From NCBI GenBank assembly GCA_012512665.1, contig JAAZDU010000069.1:1-14244 (forward strand): a stretch of 14,244 nt of DNA, written 5' to 3'. How positions within the stretch are numbered: the first letter of the stretch is position 1; the number at the start of each line of letters is the position of its first letter. Source of the DNA: Bacillota bacterium (GTDB lineage: Bacteria; Bacillota; Dethiobacteria; DTU022; JAAZDU01). Of the stretch, positions 1 through 5,909 are shown one piece after another. The notes under the pieces were generated by a model that was not told where the DNA came from, made no database searches, and saw only the letters and a program-made list of their open reading frames with translations. The position numbers and the translations under genes are program-made.

Positions 1-333
1 ATTGTATATTGATTAATTTTAATTTAGCTAATAATGAATAAATTCATCAATAAAATACATCAAAATAAGTTAACAAAATGAGATATACTAAAAGCTAATA
101 CCTTATACCGATAAAGCAAAAATGCATCGTAATTATAAAAGCTATGCACTCCTGCATTAAGAACTATCCCTTTCAGCTGATTAGATTTAGCATCTTTTGA
201 CATGCCTTTTTTCTTCTCTTACTAACTAAAATATTTCCGGAGGACTTCCCAGAACTGCTTTTAATTGATAAAATTGTGGTAACTAAACATCTAGACAGGC
301 TTTATCTAAATGTTCTGGTAAGGAGATGGATGT
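1..333. other. A+T-rich region without a supportable gene
   Basis: No open frame with a ribosome binding site or recognisable protein was found on either strand. The stretch is visibly richer in A+T than the genes to its right. The only functional signal I can support is the Shine-Dalgarno AAGGAG at 320-325 belonging to the next gene. A short stem, GCAT/ATGC near 193-208, followed by a T-rich run could be the end of a transcript entering from the left, but four base pairs are too few to call it a terminator. No convincing -35/-10 pair for the deacetylase gene was found; TTGATA near 266-271 has no good partner. Confidence 0.5.
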
Positions 334-1452
334 GTGTTTTCTAGAAGCACTCTTTTGGTGGGCGCTGCTCTTTTTTTGTTAATGCTGCTGGCAGGCTGCC
401 CGGCTCTCCAGGAAGAGATGAGGGGAAACGGGGCACCACAAAATAAAATTATAATTAGTAATTCCCAAGATAACACCACTGCCCCGTGTGTAGAAAAGGA
501 TTGTGAAGATGACCTAGAAGATACAATCTCTTTTGAAATTGCAGCCAGGGAGGTAAAAGCCAATGAAGCGGGCCAAGTGATGATACTGATGTATCACGAC
601 ATCGGCCAGCCGGAGGGGGAATGGCGAAGAACTCCTGAAAATTTTCGTAGAGACCTGCAGAACCTTTACAAAGAGGGCTTTCGCCCAGTATCTCTAAATA
701 ATTACCTGGAGGGGAAAATAGATATTCCCGCCGGTACTTCTCCTGTCATCATCACTTTTGATGACGGCCATCAAAATCAGTTCAACTTCCTGAAAGATAG
801 TAGCAACAACCTCTTACTGGATCCTGATTGCGCTGTCGGCATTATGGAAGCTTTTAGTCATCAACACCCCGACTTTGAGCCGCTGGCCACATTTTATGTG
901 TACTACCCCCTGCCTTTCCGGCAAAAAGAGCTGATTGAAGATAAATTTCGTTTTCTGATAGAACTGGGAATGGAAATAGGCAATCATACCTATAGCCACG
1001 AAAACCTTCGCCATATACCAGCTGACAAAGCTGTTCAAGAACTGGCCTTGCACCAGGCAGAAACTGAAAAGTACTTGCCCGGTTATACTGTAAGAACCCT
1101 TGCCCTGCCTTATGGCGCCTACCCCCAACAAGAAGAAGTTTTGCACAAAGGCCTCTTTCAGGGCATTTCCTACCAAGTAGACGCTGTCTTACTGGTAGGT
1201 TCTAACCCTTCCCCTTCACCCTTTAATAATAATTTTAATCCGATGCGCCTACCACGTATAAGGGCAAGTGAAATGAATACTGAAGGGGTAGGCCTCTATG
1301 ACCGGCTGGCATACTTCAAAGATAATCCCCAAGAACGCTATATCAGCGATGGCAACCCCCATACCGTAACCGTGCCCGATAATATGATAGACCAGGTCAA
1401 CCTAGAAGCTTTAGGAGACAGGGAACTGGCCGTTTATAAGAGCACCAGTTAA
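334..1452 (+). CDS. Lipoprotein polysaccharide deacetylase (carbohydrate esterase 4 / NodB fold)
   Basis: Predicted metal-dependent deacetylase of N-acetylated glycans (peptidoglycan or an exopolysaccharide), anchored outside the cytoplasmic membrane. Residues 1-22 form a lipoprotein signal ending in the lipobox LLAGC, so Cys22 should be lipidated. A polar linker of about 60 residues follows, then the NodB domain. The domain opens with MYHDI near residue 87. TFDDG at 141-145 supplies the usual catalytic base and metal-binding Asp. The metal-binding pair HTYSH is at 218-222, and R254 with PYG at 259-261 forms the third motif. All key residues are present, so the protein looks active. The spacing between the first two motifs is long (about 75 residues), with an inserted segment around 155-200. 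The start is GTG, eight bases after AAGGAG; an ATG at 330 in another frame closes after four codons. The substrate cannot be told from sequence. The stop codon overlaps that of the convergent gpr. Confidence 0.9.
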   Translation: MFSRSTLLVGAALFLLMLLAGCPALQEEMRGNGAPQNKIIISNSQDNTTAPCVEKDCEDDLEDTISFEIAAREVKANEAGQVMILMYHDIGQPEGEWRRTPENFRRDLQNLYKEGFRPVSLNNYLEGKIDIPAGTSPVIITFDDGHQNQFNFLKDSSNNLLLDPDCAVGIMEAFSHQHPDFEPLATFYVYYPLPFRQKELIEDKFRFLIELGMEIGNHTYSHENLRHIPADKAVQELALHQAETEKYLPGYTVRTLALPYGAYPQQEEVLHKGLFQGISYQVDAVLLVGSNPSPSPFNNNFNPMRLPRIRASEMNTEGVGLYDRLAYFKDNPQERYISDGNPHTVTVPDNMIDQVNLEALGDRELAVYKSTS

Positions 1453-2447
1453 TGCAGGTATTTGCCAGCATCTTCAGGGTTAATTTTGGGATGAAGCGCA
1501 GCATTCAGGGCACCTGCAATAAGGCGGGAAACATCGTTTATATAGGTATCTATCTCTTTTGGAGTTACCATAAGATTGCCGTAATAGGGGTGCAGCGCAT
1601 TACTTATAAACCTCCTTTTTGTTACCATATCCATTCCCTGGAACATATCTGAAAAAGGAGAGCGGGCATACTGTTGCTTAAAAGAATCTAGCAGCAGGTC
1701 AATGCTGTCCCCTGTAATAGTTACGGCATCCACAACTGTAGGTACTCCCAGGGCAAATACCGGAACCCCTATGGTTTCTTTATTGATTCCCATGCGGCGG
1801 TTACCCACACCTGACCCAGGAGAAATACCTGTATCGGACAACTGAATGGTAGTGTGCAATCTATCCAAGCGCTGAGCTGCCAGAGCATCAACAGCTATAA
1901 TAAAATCAGGCCGAACTTTTTCAACTACGCCCTGCAAAATTTCTCCCGTTTCTATCCCCGTTACGCCCAGTACGCCCGGAGCCAGGGCACAGACCGGGCG
2001 AAAACCGTCCCCAAGTATTTCGGGCTTGTATTGGAGAACATGGCGGGTCACAAATAATCCCTCTGCTACCAGGGGCCCCAGGGCATCAGGAGTCACCTCG
2101 CGGTTGCCCAACCCTAGCACCAGTGCGGTCTGGTTATCCTGAAAATTTATCATCGCCTGGATCTCCTGTGCCAGTGCCTGGCTCACCTCTTCCTGTAGAG
2201 GAGTATTTTTTTGCCTTAAACCTGGCACCTCCAACGTAACGTAGTTGCCCATAGCTTTACCTAACCGTTGGGCAGCTAAAGGGGTGCTGATTTTAACCCG
2301 GCTTATTTTAATATCCCCTTTCTGCTCCTCCTGTAGCTGAACCCCGGGAATTGTCTCATTTATAACTTCTGTAGCTTCTAAAGCCAGGTCGGTCCGGACA
2401 TGAAAACCTGGAATATACCCCTGCTCGTGATCTGGTTGGCAAGGCAT
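1449..2447 (-). CDS. gpr: Germination protease GPR (spore endopeptidase, family A25)
   Basis: GPR is made in the forespore as an inactive zymogen. During germination it cleaves the small acid-soluble proteins that coat spore DNA. The protein has 332 residues, somewhat shorter than the Bacillus enzymes as I remember them (about 370). It carries the family hallmarks: HVRTDLA at 16-22 near the propeptide boundary, VLGLGNREVTPDALGP around 109-124, and IAVDALAAQR at 184-193. Asp121 and Asp187 keep the spacing of the two aspartates proposed as catalytic in Bacillus megaterium GPR (127 and 193). The ATG start lies seven bases from GGAAGGGG (2455-2462). A terminator on the same strand at 2568-2605 separates the gene from its upstream neighbour, so it should have its own promoter in 2448-2567. 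Sigma-F/G control is expected from the family, but I could not place a convincing promoter. Its presence is the best evidence that the organism forms endospores. Confidence 0.96.
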   Translation of the reverse strand: MPCQPDHEQGYIPGFHVRTDLALEATEVINETIPGVQLQEEQKGDIKISRVKISTPLAAQRLGKAMGNYVTLEVPGLRQKNTPLQEEVSQALAQEIQAMINFQDNQTALVLGLGNREVTPDALGPLVAEGLFVTRHVLQYKPEILGDGFRPVCALAPGVLGVTGIETGEILQGVVEKVRPDFIIAVDALAAQRLDRLHTTIQLSDTGISPGSGVGNRRMGINKETIGVPVFALGVPTVVDAVTITGDSIDLLLDSFKQQYARSPFSDMFQGMDMVTKRRFISNALHPYYGNLMVTPKEIDTYINDVSRLIAGALNAALHPKINPEDAGKYLH

Positions 2448-2567
2448 AACAAAACCCCTTCCTTTTTTTCATAGTTTACCAAGGGGAGGTTAATTTATGT
2501 AACCGGGTTTTTTATAAAACAGTTATTCTTCTTTATGAAGGAAAAAGGTAGAGAAGCAGTATCATGG

Positions 2568-2605
2568 AAAAAAGTTAGAGCCGGCTTAAATTCCAAGGCC
2601 GGCTC
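2568..2605 (-). terminator. Rho-independent terminator after the YvlD-like gene
   Basis: An eight-base-pair stem, GAGCCGGC at 2578-2585 pairing with GCCGGCTC at 2598-2605, has a 12-base loop. Read on the minus strand it is followed closely by six T (the A run at 2568-2573). It lies about 40 bases beyond the stop of the small membrane protein gene. On the plus strand no T run follows, so it acts leftward only. Confidence 0.85.
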
Positions 2606-2643
2606 CTACTAAAAAATTATTATTTAATGTGTGGTGCTTTTAA

Positions 2644-2985
2644 TTATCTTAGTTCTGTTGGCACAAAAAGATCTATTACACCAATTACCACCGCAGCTAG
2701 AAGTGAACCGAGAATGGTAATATTCATACCAGGGACTATAAACTGTGAAACATAAATGACAATTGCAGCAGTAATAAACCCTACAATTCCCCTGTTCTGA
2801 GGTGATACCCTTTTGCCAAAGAGGGCCTCCACGATGAAACCAATTACGGCAATTACTACCGCCGCAATTAAAGCCTGACCAAAGGTCAGAAGAGCAAAAC
2901 CTGGTAGTAGAAAACTTACAAGCATTAGAACTAGGGCTGAAACAACAAAACGCACTACCAACCCAATTAAGCTGGACATCTGCAA
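2644..2985 (-). CDS. Small membrane protein of the YvlD / phage holin 4_2 family (PF04020)
   Basis: A very hydrophobic protein of 113 residues with four predicted transmembrane segments at about 5-27, 33-55, 66-86 and 88-108. The pattern, including an LLPGF motif after the first helix and a VPGM motif after the third, is that of the PF04020 family, often labelled phage holin. Many members, such as Bacillus YvlD, are chromosomal and are not shown to be lysis proteins; no phage gene lies nearby. The two halves resemble each other (see findings). I chose the TTG start at 2985 because AAAGGAG sits eight bases upstream. An ATG ten codons earlier (3015) has no ribosome binding site and would lie only a few bases from the predicted transcription start. 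Its role is unknown; an envelope function is an inference. It is transcribed alone and ends in a good terminator. Confidence 0.8.
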   Translation of the reverse strand: MQMSSLIGLVVRFVVSALVLMLVSFLLPGFALLTFGQALIAAVVIAVIGFIVEALFGKRVSPQNRGIVGFITAAIVIYVSQFIVPGMNITILGSLLAAVVIGVIDLFVPTELR

Positions 2986-2993
2986 ATTTATCA

Positions 2994-3000
2994 CTCCTTT
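2994..3000 (-). promoter_or_regulatory. Shine-Dalgarno site deciding the TTG start of the YvlD-like gene
   Basis: Read on the minus strand the site is AAAGGAG, eight bases from TTG at 2985. It lies inside the longer frame that opens at 3015, which argues against that upstream ATG. Confidence 0.7.
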
Positions 3001-3025
3001 CTTATTCCTAAACATGTACCAGATT

Positions 3026-3053
3026 ATTTTACAAAAATAGCTTTTCCAGTAAA
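3026..3053 (-). promoter_or_regulatory. Probable sigma-A promoter for the YvlD-like gene
   Basis: On the minus strand, TTTACT (3053-3048) and TAAAAT (3031-3026) are separated by 16 bases, giving 4/6 and 5/6 matches to the housekeeping consensus. Transcription would start near 3019, leaving a leader of about 30 bases before the TTG start. It is divergent from the rpsT promoter. Confidence 0.45.
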
Positions 3054-3092
3054 GTTTTATTTATACACCTGCTGAAAAATTCGCCGAAAGAG

Positions 3093-3121
3093 TTGCTTTT
3101 CAATCAGGGCCGTGATAAAAT
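3093..3121 (+). promoter_or_regulatory. Extended -10 promoter of rpsT
   Basis: TTGCTT at 3093-3098, a 17-base spacer, then TAAAAT at 3116-3121 preceded by TGA (extended -10 TGn). Transcription would begin near 3128, only about ten bases before the ribosome binding site, giving a leader of roughly 27 bases. Confidence 0.65.
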
Positions 3122-3137
3122 ATCTTGCGGTTGGCAA

Positions 3138-3147
3138 AAGGAGGTGA
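3138..3147 (+). promoter_or_regulatory. Full-length Shine-Dalgarno site of rpsT
   Basis: AAGGAGGTGA is complementary to the 16S rRNA 3' end over ten bases. It lies seven bases from TTG at 3155, or ten counted from the GGAGG core. It decides the start over an in-frame upstream codon and compensates for the weak TTG. Confidence 0.85.
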
Positions 3148-3154
3148 ACCTGCC

Positions 3155-3424
3155 TTGCCTAATACAAAAACAGCTTTAAAAAGAATGAAAAAGGCGGAAG
3201 TAAGAAGACAGCGCAATCGCCACGTTAAATCCCAGGTTAAAACTGCGATTAAGCGTTTTGAGGAACCCCTTATGCAAGGCGATGTAGATGCAGCCAGGGA
3301 AAAGCTTTTATACGCTAGCAAAATAATTGATAAGGCATCGGCCAAGGGCGTGCTGCATAAAAACAATGCCGCTCGTAAAAAATCCCTGCTGGCCAGGAAG
3401 TTTAACAAACTCATCGCCTCTTAA
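3155..3424 (+). CDS. rpsT: 30S ribosomal protein S20
   Basis: S20 binds 16S rRNA in the body of the small subunit early in assembly. The protein of 89 residues begins MPNTKTALKRMKK, the typical S20 opening. It is strongly basic, with RRQRNRHVKSQVKT in the first helix and a KNNAARKKSLLARK stretch near the C terminus; family length is usually 85-90. The start is TTG, placed by a ten-base Shine-Dalgarno match. Escherichia coli rpsT also starts with a UUG codon and is controlled translationally by S20, so the same weak start here may have a regulatory purpose (inference). A longer in-frame reading would add ten residues that do not fit the family and would consume the ribosome binding site. The gene is monocistronic, between its own promoter and a terminator, and divergent from the YvlD-like gene. 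Confidence 0.96.
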   Translation: MPNTKTALKRMKKAEVRRQRNRHVKSQVKTAIKRFEEPLMQGDVDAAREKLLYASKIIDKASAKGVLHKNNAARKKSLLARKFNKLIAS

Positions 3425-3470
3425 ATAAATTGAAACAGTAATACTGAAAATAAACTATACCGCTAAAAAA

Positions 3471-3504
3471 AGCAGGGTGTGTTATCCCTGCTATTTATTT
3501 TTTT
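3471..3504 (+). terminator. Rho-independent terminator of rpsT
   Basis: A seven-base-pair stem, AGCAGGG (3471-3477) with CCCTGCT (3486-3492), has an eight-base loop and is followed by ATTTA and seven T (3498-3504). It lies about 45 bases after the rpsT stop. A longer reading frame of the next gene would begin inside this hairpin, which argues against that start. Confidence 0.88.
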
Positions 3505-3530
3505 CAAAATAACTTATTTTAAGCAGCTAG

Positions 3531-3560
3531 CTGACATAATAATAAAAACATATATATACT
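3531..3560 (+). promoter_or_regulatory. Probable promoter of the M48 protease gene
   Basis: CTGACA at 3531-3536 and TATACT at 3555-3560 each match the housekeeping consensus at five of six positions, with an 18-base spacer; TATATA at 3553-3558 is an alternative -10 with 16 bases. Transcription would begin near 3567, about 20 bases before the chosen ATG. Confidence 0.5.
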
Positions 3561-3586
3561 ATATTATTAATATGGTGAAGCAACTT

Positions 3587-4804
3587 ATGAAAATAAACTT
3601 TTTTTCTATCTTAACAACAAGGATATGGCTTCTTTTAGGTATAGTATCTTTACTTCTTTTCACAGCACTGGTAGCAGGTCTGTTATTCAAACCTGCTTAT
3701 AGCGAAGCTGCTTACAGATTTTTTGATAGCGGTTTTTTAATGCAGGCAGAAAGATATCAGGAAACCAGGTTAAAAATTTTCTTATTTAAACAGTTATTGA
3801 CCTGGATTTTCTTTCTGTTGGCAGCCTTGGTAGCTTACAAATACTTTGCCTCAATCCCCCATCCAGCGTTTATGGTAGCCGCTGCTTTTTTTGCCCTCTT
3901 GTTTGCTGTCTATTATCTTGGCAACCTTCCCCTGGAATACTACCAGGGATTTATACTGGAACACAACTTTGGTTTGTCAGCCCAGTCCTCTGGCTCATGG
4001 CTGGAGGATTTTTTGAAGAGTAGGACTATCTCAATAATAATTGCAACCGCTGCTCTTACTGGGCTGTATATAGCCATGCGTGCCTTTCCTCGAAACTGGT
4101 GGTGGTTAACAGGTATTGCCTTTTCTTTTTTTATTATCCTTGGTACTTACCTTTTTCCTCTGCTCATTGACCCTCTTTTTTACAAATTTGAACCCTTAGA
4201 GGACCAGCAGATGCGAGCCAGTATTATGGAGATGGCAAACCAGGCAGGAATTAACATAGAAGAAGTATTGGTTGCAGATGCTAGTAAAAAAACCCGTAAA
4301 GTAAATGCTTACTTCACGGGAATGGGAAATACCAAAAGAATTGTCATCTACGATACCCTTCTTGACAGCTTTACAAAGGCTGAAACCCTAACTGTAATAG
4401 CCCATGAAATGGGGCACTGGCAACATGCACATATCCTAAAAGGAGTTTTATTATCCTCTGCAGCTGTCTTCTCTACTTTTTTCTTATTCTCTTATTCACA
4501 AAAAAATACAGGCCTGATAGGAGATATACGGTCTGTATTTCTAGCCCTTTTTTTCTTTTCCCTCTTTTCTTTTTGTATATTGCCGATAGGAAATTCTGTT
4601 TCGCGGCACTTTGAACGTCAGGCCGACAGAGCCGCCCTCCAACTAACTGGTGATCCCACTGCCTTTATCAGGCTCAAACAAAACCTGGCAACTGCTAATC
4701 TATCACAAGTCGAGCCTCATCCCCTGGTAAAAACCATTTTGTATACTCATCCCACCATTCTGGAGCGCATTAATATTGCCCTCAAAGCAATAGATGACTA
4801 TTAA
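3587..4804 (+). CDS. Ste24-like M48 family membrane zinc metalloprotease
   Basis: A polytopic membrane protease of 405 residues, close to the usual length for the Ste24 / CAAX-protease-1 type of M48. About five hydrophobic segments cover the N-terminal half, as in the M48 N-terminal domain (PF16491). The catalytic domain follows, with KTRKVNAYFTGMGNTKRIV before the active site. HEMGH at 273-277 supplies two zinc ligands and the catalytic Glu, and a helical hairpin follows. E343 in RHFERQAD is the third zinc ligand. All catalytic residues are intact. Bacteria lack a standard CAAX prenylation pathway, so the bacterial role is more likely membrane-protein quality control or peptide processing (inference). 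I chose ATG 3587, which has GGTGA eight bases upstream; ATG 3572 lacks a ribosome binding site, and GTG 3479 lies within the rpsT terminator. Its stop is part of an A/T-only palindrome shared with convergent holA. Confidence 0.88.
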   Translation: MKINFFSILTTRIWLLLGIVSLLLFTALVAGLLFKPAYSEAAYRFFDSGFLMQAERYQETRLKIFLFKQLLTWIFFLLAALVAYKYFASIPHPAFMVAAAFFALLFAVYYLGNLPLEYYQGFILEHNFGLSAQSSGSWLEDFLKSRTISIIIATAALTGLYIAMRAFPRNWWWLTGIAFSFFIILGTYLFPLLIDPLFYKFEPLEDQQMRASIMEMANQAGINIEEVLVADASKKTRKVNAYFTGMGNTKRIVIYDTLLDSFTKAETLTVIAHEMGHWQHAHILKGVLLSSAAVFSTFFLFSYSQKNTGLIGDIRSVFLALFFFSLFSFCILPIGNSVSRHFERQADRAALQLTGDPTAFIRLKQNLATANLSQVEPHPLVKTILYTHPTILERINIALKAIDDY

Positions 4805-4827
4805 ATATTTATTAATTAAATATTTAA
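4801..4827. repeat. A/T-only perfect inverted repeat covering two convergent stop codons
   Basis: Eleven bases (4801-4811) are the exact reverse complement of 4817-4827, with five bases (TTAAT) between. Not one G or C occurs. Each arm also contains the self-complementary TAAATATTTA, so the arms are direct repeats as well. The unit includes the stop of the M48 gene (4802-4804) and of holA (4826-4824) and is the whole space between them. It may act as a weak two-way terminator or 3' end, but a hairpin without G:C pairs would be unusual for intrinsic termination. Confidence 0.7.
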
Positions 4828-5852
4828 TAAGAGCCTGCTTTTATTAAAAGCGTAAGCTTTAGGATTAAGAGTTCCAGGGCTGCTTCCTCTGATTTCAATC
4901 CTTTTTTTATTTGCCCGTCAGCTTCTTCCAAAAGAAGAAAGGAAGCCGCGATAGTGTCCAAGGTGTAGGTTTTTGCTTGCTCTAGAAGGCTGGCAGCAAC
5001 ATGGCGAGGAATCCCCAATTTGCTGGCCAAATAGGAAGGGCTTTTTTTGCCTTCTGGAATCGTAAGCGCCTGGTATAGCAGCCTGTAGTGGCGGGAGAGC
5101 ATGAAAAGAATTAATAGCGGGGGTTCTTTTTGCTGCAGCATAGCTTTTAATAATCTGAGAGCGCTGATAGCCTGCTTTTTACCCACAGCATCGGCCAGGT
5201 GGAATATATTGCCCTCCTGCTGCAAGCAGCAACTTTTTTCTACAGCCTCTTTTGTTAAAAGGGCATTCTCCGCAGCTGATGATCCTAGATAAACAGCTAA
5301 CTTTTCCAACTCGTGAACTAAAACACTCAGATTCTCGCCTTTTCTAAAAACTAGTTCTTCCAGAGCATCTTTTTGGGGAGTAAGATTTTTTTGTTGACAA
5401 ATATCCTTAAGAAAAAGAAGCAGGGATTCTCCCTTTAGGGGGCTAAACTCTACCACCCCTCCCTGCTTATCTATAGCGCGGACAGTTTTTCTCCTCCTAT
5501 CAGCTTTTTCAGCTAAAAAAACTATGAATGCCTCTGTATTTTGCTTTTGCAGCTGTGTCAAAATAATATCGTCAATACTGTCCTGTCCCCTCTTCTCTGC
5601 ATACGGTAGCGAGTTAATCAAAAATATTTTATTTGTCTTCACCAGGGATCCCTGGTTTAAATTCAGGTTTAAATGGGCAGAACTAAAGCTTTCCAGCTTT
5701 TCCAAAGAAACAGCTCGTCCAGTCTTATTTTTCAAAACAGTGGACAAATCATGCAGGAAAGATCTCTTTAAAAAATCATCTTCGCCAATTAAAAGATAAA
5801 CGTTGGCTATCTTCCCTGAAAGAATCTTCTTCTTGGCCTGTAAATAGTGCAT
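4824..5852 (-). CDS. holA: DNA polymerase III, delta subunit
   Basis: Delta is the clamp-loader subunit that opens the sliding clamp ring during replication. The protein of 342 residues matches the usual length for Bacillota HolA. The N-terminal AAA+-like domain begins with VYLLIGEDDFLKRSF (about residues 18-32), the standard delta opening. Like other delta proteins it has no obvious Walker A site. An FLAEKADRRRKTVRAI segment (strand plus basic turn) and the alpha-helical collar domain follow toward the C terminus. I chose ATG 5852 because GGGGGA (5861-5866) lies eight bases upstream. A TTG at 5897 would add 15 residues without a ribosome binding site, and ATG 5861 has its purine run directly against it. 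The gene is 57 bases downstream of the GH57 gene on the same strand and may be cotranscribed with it. comEC, its usual upstream neighbour in Bacillota, is not here. Confidence 0.92.
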   Translation of the reverse strand: MHYLQAKKKILSGKIANVYLLIGEDDFLKRSFLHDLSTVLKNKTGRAVSLEKLESFSSAHLNLNLNQGSLVKTNKIFLINSLPYAEKRGQDSIDDIILTQLQKQNTEAFIVFLAEKADRRRKTVRAIDKQGGVVEFSPLKGESLLLFLKDICQQKNLTPQKDALEELVFRKGENLSVLVHELEKLAVYLGSSAAENALLTKEAVEKSCCLQQEGNIFHLADAVGKKQAISALRLLKAMLQQKEPPLLILFMLSRHYRLLYQALTIPEGKKSPSYLASKLGIPRHVAASLLEQAKTYTLDTIAASFLLLEEADGQIKKGLKSEEAALELLILKLTLLIKAGSY

Positions 5853-5909
5853 ACTCCTCATCCCCCAGCCATATCTTATCAAAGAAATATTTTGCAAACA
5901 ATAAGCAAG

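Noticed and set aside
9..36. TTGATT with AATAAT as a rightward promoter at the left edge
   Set aside because: The spacer is only 15 bases, no gene follows within 290 bases, and such matches are common in very A+T-rich DNA.
306..563. Minus-strand open frame of 85 codons overlapping the deacetylase start
   Set aside because: It lies opposite the signal peptide and linker of a well-supported gene and has no recognisable protein features; it is a shadow frame.
2488..2504. GGTTA/TAACC inverted repeat upstream of gpr as an operator or sporulation promoter
   Set aside because: The five-base arms are short, and no sigma-F or sigma-G element with proper spacing could be fitted around it.
2644..2985. 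A prophage remnant suggested by the holin-family label
   Set aside because: No endolysin, integrase, structural gene or attachment repeat is nearby, and chromosomal YvlD-like members of this family are common.
2986..3015. ATG-started ten-residue extension of the YvlD-like protein
   Set aside because: It has no Shine-Dalgarno site, covers the good site for TTG 2985, and would begin almost at the predicted transcription start.
3479..3586. GTG-started 36-residue N-terminal extension of the M48 protease
   Set aside because: It would begin inside the rpsT terminator hairpin, upstream of the predicted transcription start, and has no ribosome binding site.
5853..5897. TTG-started 15-residue extension of HolA
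   Set aside because: No ribosome binding site precedes it, and the family opening begins near MHYLQAKK, served by GGGGGA eight bases upstream.
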